A DNA stretch of 64,000 nt from CBDCUQ01 sp965222835. GTDB lineage: Bacteria; Pseudomonadota; Alphaproteobacteria; Rhizobiales; Hyphomicrobiaceae. The stretch covers positions 248,001-312,000 of the forward strand of contig CBDCUQ010000001.1 in assembly GCA_965222835.1 (NCBI GenBank), read 5' to 3'. Below are positions 49,959 through 59,900 of this stretch, one piece after another. The notes under the pieces were generated by a model. It saw nothing but the letters and a program-made list of their open reading frames with translations, did not search any database and was not told the DNA's origin. A program made the translations under genes and the position numbers. Position 1 is the stretch's first letter. Every line of letters starts with the position of its first letter.

Positions 49959-52139
49959 TCAGGTTTTCTGAACAATTCCGAAACGCCGTGGAGAATGATC
50001 CTCAAGCGCCTGCCCGCGGCCTGACAGGCTCGGATTGGTCATGAAGTACTCATGCGCATTGAAGGGTTCCTCGCCAGAGGATAGACGAACCCGTTCCGAC
50101 GATCCGTCTGATTTGATCCGCCAGCTCTGTTGGTTGTCCTTAAGGTTGGCAACCATGATTTGATCCAAAACTTGCTCGTGCACCGTTTCGTTAAGAACAG
50201 GCGCCATGGTTTCGACCCTACGATCGAGATTGCGCGGCATCATGTCGGCGGAGCTGATATAGACCGCCGCTTCGCCAGACGGCAGCTTGTGGCCATTGCC
50301 GAAGCAATAGATCCGAGCATGCTCGAGAAAGCGCCCAATTATGCTCTTGACTGTGATGTTTTCCGATAGCCCCTTGATGCCGGGCCTCAGGCAACAAACG
50401 CCGCGTACGATCAGTTTGATCTCGACACCCGCGTTGCTCGCCTCATAAAGGCTGGAAATAATCTCGGCATCAACAAGCGCGTTCATCTTCATCCAGATAT
50501 GCGCCGGGCGGCCGGCCTTGGCATGCCGGATCTCCTTGCCGATATGCTCAAGGATTCGGGCGCGAATCCCATGCGGACTCGCAGCCATCACCTCCAACTC
50601 GGCCGGCTCACCGTACCCCGTCACAAAATTCAAGACGCGCGTCACGTCTCGGCCCATAGCGGCGTCCGTCGTGAACAGCGAAAGGTCCGTATAAACTTTG
50701 GCGGTCTGGGCGTGATAGTTCCCGGTTCCAATATGGCAGTACGTCACCAGCTCTGAATTCTCGCGCCGCACGATCACGCCGAGCTTTGCGTGCGTCTTAA
50801 GTTCGATAAAGCCATAGACCACATGGACGCCGGCTTTTTCCAGGTCGCGTGCCCACCGGATATTCGCGGCTTCGTCAAAGCGCGCCTTAAGCTCGACGAC
50901 AGCAGTGACGGATTTGCCAGCCTCGACGGCTTCCTTCAATGCCTGCACGATAGGGCTATCACGTCCCGTTCGGTAGAGAGTCCATTTGATCGCCATGACG
51001 TTCGGATCTGCCACGGCCTGCCGCAGAAACTGAACCACGACGTCGAAGCTCTCATAGGGATGGTGAACAAGAATGTCCTTCTTGCTGATCGCGGCAAAGC
51101 AATCGCCGCTGAACTGGCGAATGCGCTCCGGAAAGCGAATGTTAAACGGCTTGAAGAGAAGGTCCGGCCGGTCCTGGACAATAAGCTGCGAAAGATCGGC
51201 GAGCCCCAGAAGTCCATCCTTGACGAAAAGCGACTCTTCCCCGACTTCCAACTCGTCAATAATGAACTTCTTGAGCCGGTCGGGCATGCGCCTTTCGATC
51301 TCAAGCCGGATCACGTGCCCACGGCGCCGGCGTTTCAACGCGCTCTCGAACGAGCGCACCAAATCTTCGGCCTCTTCCTGAAGCTCGATATCGCTGTCGC
51401 GTAAGACGCGGAAAGCACCCTGGCTTTTGACCTCGAACCCCGAGAAGAGCTCAGGAAGAAACATTCCGATAACATCTTCGATCTGGATAAAGCGCAAGTT
51501 CTGCTCAGACGTCTCAGAAACACGTAGGCGAATAAAGCGCTCGAGCTGGCTTGGTATTGGAATAAGGCCGTTCATCGCCTTTCCGTCAGAAGCGCGCTCC
51601 ATCCAAACTGCAAGAACCAAACCCTTATTCAAAATGAACGGAAACGGATGGGCGGGATCGACCGCAATAGGCGTGAGGATCGGAAAGAGATGCGTCATAA
51701 AGAGATCTTCGAGCCAGGCGCGCTCTGCCTTGCTCAAATCACGCGGCTCAATGATTGCGAGTCCGGCCTTCGCAAGTTCGGACTTCAACTTGTTCCAAGA
51801 CGCCAGCTTTTCAGCGATGAGTTTGCCGGCGAACTTGTTAATCTCGGTAAGCTGTTGAGCCGGCTTCAAACCGTCTTGCGACGGCGTCGTCACCCCCGCC
51901 GAAACCTGTCCATAAATGCCGGCGGCGCGGACCATATAAAATTCATCGAGATTTGATGCTGAGATCGACAAGAAGCGCAGCCGCTCCAGCAACGGATGGC
52001 GCGGGTTCTCGGCTTCCTCAAGAACGCGCCGGTTGAACTGCAGCCAGGAAAGCTCGCGGTTATAGAACCGGTCCGGGCCCTCCGGAACCACCGGTACGTT
52101 TTCGACTTTTGCGCGCGACTTACTCTTGGCAACGCTCAT
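49959..52139 (-). CDS. ppk1: Polyphosphate kinase 1
   Basis: 726 aa; ATG 52139 has AGGAG at good spacing. RFYNRELSWLQFNRRVLEEA and SNLDEFYMVRAAG are the N-terminal PPK1 signatures; the PLD-like catalytic core has the phosphorylated His in ELKTHAKLGVIVRRE and the second His/Asp region YISSADMMPRNLDRRVE. It makes polyphosphate from ATP reversibly, at the membrane. Confidence 0.97.
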   Translation of the reverse strand: MSVAKSKSRAKVENVPVVPEGPDRFYNRELSWLQFNRRVLEEAENPRHPLLERLRFLSISASNLDEFYMVRAAGIYGQVSAGVTTPSQDGLKPAQQLTEINKFAGKLIAEKLASWNKLKSELAKAGLAIIEPRDLSKAERAWLEDLFMTHLFPILTPIAVDPAHPFPFILNKGLVLAVWMERASDGKAMNGLIPIPSQLERFIRLRVSETSEQNLRFIQIEDVIGMFLPELFSGFEVKSQGAFRVLRDSDIELQEEAEDLVRSFESALKRRRRGHVIRLEIERRMPDRLKKFIIDELEVGEESLFVKDGLLGLADLSQLIVQDRPDLLFKPFNIRFPERIRQFSGDCFAAISKKDILVHHPYESFDVVVQFLRQAVADPNVMAIKWTLYRTGRDSPIVQALKEAVEAGKSVTAVVELKARFDEAANIRWARDLEKAGVHVVYGFIELKTHAKLGVIVRRENSELVTYCHIGTGNYHAQTAKVYTDLSLFTTDAAMGRDVTRVLNFVTGYGEPAELEVMAASPHGIRARILEHIGKEIRHAKAGRPAHIWMKMNALVDAEIISSLYEASNAGVEIKLIVRGVCCLRPGIKGLSENITVKSIIGRFLEHARIYCFGNGHKLPSGEAAVYISSADMMPRNLDRRVETMAPVLNETVHEQVLDQIMVANLKDNQQSWRIKSDGSSERVRLSSGEEPFNAHEYFMTNPSLSGRGQALEDHSPRRFGIVQKT

Positions 52140-52391
52140 AAGGACACTCCTGCGATCCAACCGGAACTGACGACCGGCATGAGGATCAACCCATACGACA
52201 CCATCATGACACGGATCCGTGCATCATTCGAAAACGCCGACGCAAACCCTGAGCTTATTAGAACACATTGAAAATAATAGGAAATTTAAGTGCGTCACTC
52301 AAACGGATGTCGCCTGGCCTCTCATCGTTGCCTTGCCAACCAGAGGCGCGCCAGGTCGCCACCCGTCAAAACCTGATCCCGACCGATCCGG

Positions 52392-53360
52392 TCACGGAGC
52401 GGCCGACGGCGCATTTCCGCCAAACCTGACACCAAGACCACCGATCACCTGGTGGCTGGTGAGGCGCGTCGCAAGGAACCCACCGGGCGGCCCCTCGTCC
52501 CGCCACCAGCGCATGAACTGCCGCCACAGATCAACGAATAGAATGGTTCCGTCCTGATGCGTAAGCGGCATCTCGTAGTTCGCAAGCGTAAACTTGTATT
52601 CGAGGAAATAGGACATGCGCGGTACGCGAAATTCCAGTCCAATTATCGCCTGCACGGCAGGGCCCGTGTATTGATACTCATAGGTCCGGCCCGGATCATT
52701 TTGCATTTGCACTTCCGAATGCGGCAGCGAAATCCCCGCACCAAGACCTACGTAGGGAATGAGCCGCGGGCCAAGCGCGGGCAAGCGCAGAAGACCATTA
52801 AGGGTCAGCATATTGTGTCCATGCGAGGCTTCGAGCCTGCGAAAGATATCGCGCAGCTTGGCCGTCTCGGGAGCCGGCGCGCCGTCAATCGTTCCGGAGA
52901 ACTTCACCTGCTCATCTAGTCTCGAAAGGGTTTTCGAGTGGGTGAAATCGAGCATGGCGCCCGTTTGCCCGCCCTCAGACCAGCGCACGATACGCACACC
53001 ATAGTAGATGGGGTCGATGAAGGGCTCGCCGTCCCAGCCGACATCATGCGCCGTGAAGTCATGGGTACCGGACTTCTTCACCGTGACATCGCTGTTGTAG
53101 GTATAGGGAGCGCCGCCGTAACCCGCGATCATCCACTCCTTGACCGGCGGCGTTGCCGTAGAAACATCTGACGATTGGGAGGAGGACGCGGACGGCGTGG
53201 CCGTCCCCGCCGGTGACTGTGCAAGCGTCCCCGCCAACGTCGCGGCGATAAGAGCGCCGATGGCAAGAAGACACCCCCAGGCTTCAACAACGTCCGGTCG
53301 CGGACGCCGTCCGCCGCTGTGCCAGCCCGCACCCCAAGTTTCATTCCACGCAAGTCGCAT
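52392..53360 (-). CDS. Outer-membrane beta-barrel protein, LpxQ-like
   Basis: 322 aa; GGGGAG upstream of ATG 53360. A hydrophobic export segment (about 29-50) follows an unusual charged lead, then a Ser/Thr-rich spacer. The C-terminal part alternates as beta strands: WMIAGYGGAPYTYNSDVTVKK, PIYYGVRIVRWSEGGQTGAMLDFTHSKT, LIPYVGLGAGISLPHSEVQM, YFLEYKFTLANYEM. DFTHSK and the strand order recall LpxQ, the rhizobial outer-membrane oxidase that acts on lipid A, but I cannot confirm catalytic residues. Alternative: a simple OmpW-like barrel. Confidence 0.65.
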   Translation of the reverse strand: MRLAWNETWGAGWHSGGRRPRPDVVEAWGCLLAIGALIAATLAGTLAQSPAGTATPSASSSQSSDVSTATPPVKEWMIAGYGGAPYTYNSDVTVKKSGTHDFTAHDVGWDGEPFIDPIYYGVRIVRWSEGGQTGAMLDFTHSKTLSRLDEQVKFSGTIDGAPAPETAKLRDIFRRLEASHGHNMLTLNGLLRLPALGPRLIPYVGLGAGISLPHSEVQMQNDPGRTYEYQYTGPAVQAIIGLEFRVPRMSYFLEYKFTLANYEMPLTHQDGTILFVDLWRQFMRWWRDEGPPGGFLATRLTSHQVIGGLGVRFGGNAPSAAP

Positions 53361-53456
53361 GCGGTGTCTCCCCCCGAAGGCCTTCTTTTAGTCTAGCGTG
53401 TGCCTTGGCCGCTCCCAAACGGCTTTTTTCTGATCCGGCCCCGGTCTTGCGAACTA

Positions 53457-53577
53457 AGTCCGTTTTGTTCAGCCAGAACCACCCGCTCCCCCGCCCGGCC
53501 GCCCAATCCATCATCGTTTTGGGTGGCCGGGTGGGGGAGCGGCCCGGCCAGGCGCGTCAACGCAAGTTGAACACGCA
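53457..53577. repeat. Palindromic intergenic repeat, copy 2 (inverted relative to copy 1)
   Basis: Arms 53483-53504 and 53521-53542, pairing except for two G-T wobbles, loop 16 nt. Its right flank, read on the minus strand, has TTCAACTTGCGTTGACG and CCTGGCC like copy 1 at 32262. It too begins directly after a stop codon (that of the esterase gene, minus strand). Confidence 0.78.
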
Positions 53578-54657
53578 CTAGGATGGCGGTCTCGCATCAC
53601 CGAGATGACGTAACATGCGATGCACGGCCGTGATTTGAGGTGCGTCACGCGTCAGGTAGTCGCGCCCGGTATACCCCCACCAGTCCCAGCATCCCTGCGG
53701 ATTGTTCGTACTCGCGATCGTCTGCGGGAAAAGCACGATCAACCGGTTCGCATCCGCCCAGCGTGCAAACCCGGTCTCCCTTGCGAAATCGTCACCGACG
53801 TATCCGCGATTCTGCGCACATCCGTGAAAGGCAATATGCACCCGGCATCCGCTTTCGGCGCCACACCTATCAGGAACATAAGCAAGGCCTTCCCAGGAGA
53901 GACCGTGGGCCCCGAGACCTTCGGTAAACGGCCGCTGATCGAAAACAATATACCGGCCCGCGGGCGGGCCGGCTGGCGCCGCAAGGTCTTTGTAGATGTG
54001 CTTGAGAAGCGCGCCCGCCTGATCGTAATCGCAGTCGACGATGTAAGGCTTGCCCGAAATATCGCACGACCGGCCTTCGTCCTCGGTGACAAACGCATGC
54101 CCCGCCGGAATATCCTCGACAAACGCTACTCTGTCGGATGGAACGCCCAAAGCCGAGTAGTAATCCCGCGCGGCACGCACGATTCCGGGCACCACGGTGC
54201 GATCCGCCGATCCCGTAAAGAGATACACACGATCAGACGTAATCGTATCGACCGGATCGATGCGGCCCTGCTGCGCCAGCCTTTTCGCCTTGTCTGCAAG
54301 ACCTTGCGGGTTCGGAACACCGAACAGAATCATCGCGTTTTGCATACAGCCGTTGACCGCCTTCGAGACGTTCAGAAACTCGGCACCAAAACCTGGAAAT
54401 GCGCCGGCGAACGCACTTTCAGCGCATCCATAGGGTCCACCCGCAACGATAGCGGCGCCAACAACAAGACGGCCATGCGCCATTTGAAATTGCCCGGCCA
54501 TGTAGGCGCCCGATGAGATTCCGGAAACCGACGTCGCATCGATTGTCGCACCGAGCATTGGCAGCGGTTGCGGGTCGTCCGTGCCCGTGCCCCAATATAG
54601 CAAAGCCGGAATCGCAACGGCCGAAAGCGCAACAATAAGATTTCTGTAGGAGGTCAT
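53578..54657 (-). CDS. PHB-depolymerase-like exported esterase
   Basis: 359 aa from ATG 54657 (GTG 54663 in frame). A single N-terminal hydrophobic segment (LIVALSAVAIPALLYWG) exports or anchors it. The lipase-box Ser sits in SVSGISSGAYMAGQFQMAH; Asp/His candidates are in DRVYLFTGSADRTVV and the HIAFHGCAQNRGYVG region; C-terminal NNPQGCWDWWGYTG is typical of extracellular poly(3-hydroxybutyrate) depolymerases. The linker and binding domains of secreted depolymerases are missing, so the substrate could be short-chain PHB or another polyester. Confidence 0.85.
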   Translation of the reverse strand: MTSYRNLIVALSAVAIPALLYWGTGTDDPQPLPMLGATIDATSVSGISSGAYMAGQFQMAHGRLVVGAAIVAGGPYGCAESAFAGAFPGFGAEFLNVSKAVNGCMQNAMILFGVPNPQGLADKAKRLAQQGRIDPVDTITSDRVYLFTGSADRTVVPGIVRAARDYYSALGVPSDRVAFVEDIPAGHAFVTEDEGRSCDISGKPYIVDCDYDQAGALLKHIYKDLAAPAGPPAGRYIVFDQRPFTEGLGAHGLSWEGLAYVPDRCGAESGCRVHIAFHGCAQNRGYVGDDFARETGFARWADANRLIVLFPQTIASTNNPQGCWDWWGYTGRDYLTRDAPQITAVHRMLRHLGDARPPS

Positions 54658-54729
54658 GCCCACTGCGTAGAGCCTAGCAGGCGCGTTGTGAAGCAGCTAT
54701 TTCATCGCCTCGCCGCACGCTTCACAAAG

Positions 54730-56895
54730 TCACCGTAGGCGAACAGTCACGCGATCGACCCGCCCCTTGGCATCGACGACCTGCATTTTGACGAACCCGC
54801 GTCCGTCAGGCTGCCAGGCGACCTCACGCGCAGTCGGATCGGATCGGATAGGAACGCCATCGATGAGCCACGTCAGCGGCAAAACCCCGCCTTCGGCTTT
54901 CAACACCACCGGCTCGTCATCGCGGTCCTCGACATCGAGCTCCGCCCGATCGGGGGGAAAAGCAATAAGGACGTCCGCGTCCCGGTAGGGGCCTTGCGTG
55001 GCAAAGGCCTCAGTCCCTCCGAAGTGCTTCAAGGGCGGGGGAAGTCCCCCGGCCGACCTGGCCACAACACCCCTCGGCGGTGCGCGCAATGCTGCACGCT
55101 GCGTGCTGATGCGCTGGAATGCGTCGAACATAATGGGTGCCGCCGCCGCACGTCCGAGCAATCCAGGAGTCGGCGCCGCATCCGGCCGCCCAACCCAAAC
55201 GGCAACCGTGTGCTCTCCATCGAAACCAACAGCCCAGGCATCGCGATAGCCGTAAGACGTCCCGGTCTTGTACGCGATTGCTCCAGATCTGGTGTTGGCG
55301 GGCACCGGTGCGTCTTTGAGAATGTCGGTCACATACCAGCTGGCAACAGACGATAGCAGCCTCTGCCCGCGCCCCGCGTCGGCCGCAGTCTCAGTTGACG
55401 GTGAGTCTTTACGCCATCTGAGTCGAACGGGATCACCACCTTGAGCCAACCCGGCATAAAGTTGCGCCAAATCCTGCAAGCGCATCCCCACACCGCCAAG
55501 TCCAACCGCAAGAGACGGCTGCGCATAATCTGGAAGCGCCGCCGGAATGCCAGCATGGCGCATGCGCCCCGTGAGCCGCGACGGTCCAACCGCATCCAGT
55601 ACTTTCACCGCTGGCACATTGAGCGAAAGACCGAGCGCTTCACGCATCGACACCGTCCCATGAAACGCGTCATCAAAGTTCTTCGGCGCATACGTCCCAA
55701 ACCGCGTCGGGCGATCTTCAATCAGCGTTTCCGGATGTGCGAGACCGCGTTCGAACGCTAAGCCATAAATCAGCGGCTTCAGGGTCGAGCCCGGCGAGCG
55801 AACGGCCTGCACCATATCAATCGCCCCATAACGCCCGCTATCGAGATAACCTGCCGATCCGACATACGCCAGGACATGTCCAGAAGCATTGTCAACGACG
55901 AGAACCGCGGCAGACAGCTTCGGCCCCATCAGCGAAAGTTGCTCGGAAACGAGTTGCTCCAGCGAGGCCTGGACGTCACGATCAAGCGTCAGCCGATGGA
56001 TGGCCTTCTCAGGCTTCAGAGCGACCTCGCTCTCGGACAGATGAGGCGCAAGCTTTGGAAACGACCGCCGCCGCGTTGGAACGCGTTCTGCCCGAGCCCG
56101 CAAAGCCTCCGCGGCTGAAATCACACCGGCATCGACAGCCCGGCTCAAGACCCGATTGCGGGCCCGTTCTGCCGCCTTTGGATGCCGATCCGGACGCCGG
56201 GTTTCAGGCGACTGCGGCAGCGCAACCAGCAAAGCCGCTTCGCCGATGGACAGCCGGGCGGGCTCTTTCCCGAAATACGCAAGAGACGCCGCACGCGCAC
56301 CCTCAATATTTCCGCCGAAGGGTGCCAGACGCAAATAAAGTCGCAAGATCTCGGTCTTGGAGTGCGTTTCTTCCAGCTGGAGCGCGCGTACGACCTGCTT
56401 GAATTTCCCGGCACTCGTGCGCTCATGCTTACCTTCGAGCAAACGCGCCACTTGCATCGTGAGCGTCGAGGCCCCGGAGACGATCCGTCCATTCCGCACC
56501 AACTGCGCTGCCGCGCGCATCATCGCCAGGGGATCGACGCCGCCATGCTGATAGAAGCGCTTGTCTTCAAACGCCATCAGTATGGAAAGGTAGCGCGGAT
56601 CCACCTCGTCTGGCGCCAAAGGCAATCGCCACCGCCCCTGTGCCGTTGTAAACGCGCGTAGCAACCGGCCGTCGCGATCGACAACGGTTCTCGAAAGTTC
56701 TGAGGCGTTGGCAAGCGGCGGCGGACCCATACGATGCTTGGCAGCAACAACCACCGCAAACCCGGCCAAGAGAACAAAAAGCCCCAGCCCGAACAGCACC
56801 CCGCACGCCCGCAACAGCCTTGCCCGCACCGTCCTCGGTCTTGAGAAATCAGCGCGGAAATCGATGTCGGAAGTTTGGGCCCGTGTCATTGTCAT
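54730..56895 (-). CDS. pbpC: Penicillin-binding protein 1C
   Basis: 721 aa. One N-terminal helix, then a GT51 transglycosylase domain (FEDKRFYQHGGVDPLAMMRAAAQLVRNGRIVSGASTLTMQVARLLEG), a transpeptidase with SPGSTLKPLIYGLAF (Ser-x-x-Lys), a SLN motif and YKTGTSYGYRDAWAVGFDG (KTG), and a C-terminal BiPBP_C domain (VLPLTWLIDGVPIRS). It polymerises and cross-links peptidoglycan. It lies 48 bp downstream of the alpha-2-macroglobulin gene, the known pairing for wall repair. Confidence 0.97.
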   Translation of the reverse strand: MTMTRAQTSDIDFRADFSRPRTVRARLLRACGVLFGLGLFVLLAGFAVVVAAKHRMGPPPLANASELSRTVVDRDGRLLRAFTTAQGRWRLPLAPDEVDPRYLSILMAFEDKRFYQHGGVDPLAMMRAAAQLVRNGRIVSGASTLTMQVARLLEGKHERTSAGKFKQVVRALQLEETHSKTEILRLYLRLAPFGGNIEGARAASLAYFGKEPARLSIGEAALLVALPQSPETRRPDRHPKAAERARNRVLSRAVDAGVISAAEALRARAERVPTRRRSFPKLAPHLSESEVALKPEKAIHRLTLDRDVQASLEQLVSEQLSLMGPKLSAAVLVVDNASGHVLAYVGSAGYLDSGRYGAIDMVQAVRSPGSTLKPLIYGLAFERGLAHPETLIEDRPTRFGTYAPKNFDDAFHGTVSMREALGLSLNVPAVKVLDAVGPSRLTGRMRHAGIPAALPDYAQPSLAVGLGGVGMRLQDLAQLYAGLAQGGDPVRLRWRKDSPSTETAADAGRGQRLLSSVASWYVTDILKDAPVPANTRSGAIAYKTGTSYGYRDAWAVGFDGEHTVAVWVGRPDAAPTPGLLGRAAAAPIMFDAFQRISTQRAALRAPPRGVVARSAGGLPPPLKHFGGTEAFATQGPYRDADVLIAFPPDRAELDVEDRDDEPVVLKAEGGVLPLTWLIDGVPIRSDPTAREVAWQPDGRGFVKMQVVDAKGRVDRVTVRLR

Positions 56896-56943
56896 CGGCT
56901 GGCTCAGCGTCTGCCGCGAGCGGCAGACACCTCTTTCGTTCGC

Positions 56944-59900
56944 TTATTGGCTGGGTGTAATCGTAAGTGTACCGCTAGCCGAGCGCGCATGACGCTCGGG
57001 ACGGTACATGTCCTCGACAATCGCAGCCGGGTGCACGAACCGGCCCGGCGTCACCGCACGCACGATATAGGCAACAGTCGCGGTGCTCTTGGCTTGGAAG
57101 CCGTCCGCGCCCGCAGTGTCGCGGCGTCCCTCAACTGCTGGCTCCTGCGAGCGCCCATTGTTTCTCGACCTGGAGGGCCGAATATTGAACGCGGCAACGA
57201 AACGATCATCCCGAAACTCAACATGTTCAGGTGTGCGATCACGCGAAAGCCAGCCAAGCGTCTTGACATCACCGCTGTCGACCAGCCTGGGGTTTTCAAC
57301 TTCCAGACCCGACGGTAGCCGGTCGACCAGAAGCACGCGCCCATGCTCAGCATCGCTTTGCACTTTGACGACGGCGACCAAACGCTCGTTTTGCGCCAGT
57401 TCTGCGGTTCCGCCGCTGGCGCTCTCCATCGCCACCTCTGTACCGTCAAGCTTGAAGTAGCTCCGTTTGATAGTGAACCCTTTGGAGATCGCCGGCTCGG
57501 GCGTCAGGCTTGCACCAATAACGGTGACCATGGCGTCGACCGCAGCTCCGCCGTTGTTTGTAACAACGACGCCCTTCGCAAGATCCTGTGCCGAAAGCGA
57601 GCGCAGGATCGCGCCTTGAACCGGCACACCGCCAAGACTGAGCTTCGTCCCTTTCGTTTCATCGCTCAAGGCCTTCGCCGCGAGCAGCATCCACGCCTGC
57701 TCCTGCGTCGATGTGTAGTTGCGGCCCTGATAGGCCTCGGCAATGACGTTGACGAGACGCGGCGCCTCCGCCTTGACCACATTGGCTTCCGACGTCAGCG
57801 CCACAAGCGCCGCACCATCCCGCAATGTAGAGCCGTAGTCCTGTCGCCACGTGGCTTTCGTTATTTGCTTCATGTCGCCATCGAAGTGCCGAAGCGCAGC
57901 ACGAAAAGCCGTCTCGGCCCGCGTCTTCTCGCCAAGCATCGAAAGCGCGGCTCCGAGCTGTGCCTGCGCCAATGGCGTCGCGAAACGGTCCAAACGCGTG
58001 TCAGCGTAATAACGCAACTCGCCAATCGGAGCCCGTCCGTTCCGCGCCAGAACATAAAGCGCATAGGCATGAGCTTCACCGCCCGACTTGAAGTCCTGCG
58101 CGTTCGTGACAAAGTTCTGCAACCGGTCAAGCGCCTGACCGAATTGGATCGGCCGCACGTTGTAGCCGGTTTCCTTGGCCCGCGTCAGGAAGTCCGTCAC
58201 ATAGCTCGTCAGCCACAAATTGCCGGATCCAGGCCCCCACGACCCGAATTCTCCGGAACTGCCCTGCATTTCGAACAACCGGTCGACAGTCTTCTGAACG
58301 CGGTCTTTGATTTCCGCGTCCTCCGCAAGACCGATCTGCGCAGCCACCGTGTTGGCGTAGAGAAGCGGCATGGCCCGCGACACCATCTGCTCGGCACACC
58401 CGTACGGATAGCGATCAAGCTGCGTCAGAAGACCGGCCACATCCATCCGCGCCGTCGGGCCGACCGACAGATTGACCTGCGTCCGGTTGGGGATCAGACC
58501 CGCAAGCAGATTTGAATCAAGCGTGAGCTTGCCGCCATTGGCCGCCAGCTCCTTGATGGTCGTACGGCGAATATCTCCTGCCGGCGGCTTCACGTCGAAC
58601 GTCAGCGTGCGATGCACATCGATCCCACCAGCACCTGAAACGCGAACCAGGTAGCTGTGCAGGCCCACCTGCTCCGGCTTCACGACCAGCTGTTGCGACG
58701 TCCGTTGTCCGGCCTTGAGAGCAACATCGCGATCGGCAAGGCTCTTGCCCTCGCTCAAGCTTTCCGCAACGTCTTCCTCAACCACCGCAAGCTTGTAGGT
58801 CCCGGCCGGCCCATCGACATTGTGCAAGGAAAAGTCAAGACGCGCCTCGTCGCCCAAAGTAAGAAAACGTGGGCCCGACGCCGTCAGCGCAACCGCGTCG
58901 CGAACGATCACATCACGCGCTCCATGGCCCACCTTATCCTTGCTCCAGGCGACGGCCATCACCCGCACGGTGCCGTTGAAATCGGGAAGCTCGAACGCAA
59001 CCCTCGCCGTTCCATCCGCCTCAACGCGCACAATGCCCGAATGAAAGGCCACGGTCTCTTCAACCGGAGGACTGCCTTGCAGGCCGATGCTTGCCATAGC
59101 GTCGCCGCCGGAACGAATGCTGCCGCGTTCCGCGCGCATGCCGTCGATCAAACGGCCATAAAAGTCCCGAATATCCACACCGAGCTTCCGCTGGGCGTAA
59201 AAGTGGCGTTCCGGCGCAGGCGCCTTGTAGCGCGTGAGATTGAGAATACCGACATCGACGGCCGCGACCGCGACGCGGGCTTCCTCACCTGCGGCAAGGC
59301 CGCTGAGTGTAATTGGAACGGAGAGCGTCGCACCGGATTTGATCTTTTCGTCCGCGCCAAGCGAGACACCAAGCGTACGCTTTGACTGATCGATGCTAAT
59401 CCAATTGACGCCCAACGCACGGCTTGGCATGCGCTTCGCTTTTTCATCCATTGGCCGATAGATGAGAACCGTCGCGTAAGCGCCCGGACCCCAGTCCGTA
59501 CCGACTTTGAGTGCAACTTCGCCGCCGCCCTTCGGGATCTCAACCTCCTGCATGTCGAGCAGGCTTGACCCCAGGACTGCAACAAGTGCTCGTCCGCCTT
59601 TCTTCGAGGCAATGCGCAGTTTCGCCGTATCGCCCGGCTGATACGTGGCCTTGTCCAATCCGGTATCGAGAATCTCCGGACTGTCGGCCGTTTCGTCTCC
59701 CGCATACCAACCGGAACTGAACTCGTAGCTCGTTGCCAGCCGCCCGGCCTCGGGCCAGGACACCTCAAGCCGGTAGCGCCCATAACGCAAGTCAACAAAA
59801 GCCAGTTCAGTGGGAATCCTTGCCGAAGCGTGAACGACGCCATCCGCAATCTTGCGTTTCAGCGTTTGCGATTCATAGGCCCAACTGCCGCCCCGACTGT

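Noticed and set aside
57343..58515. 390-codon plus-strand frame
   Set aside because: Antisense shadow of the 1785-aa alpha-2-macroglobulin; His/Arg-rich mirror composition.
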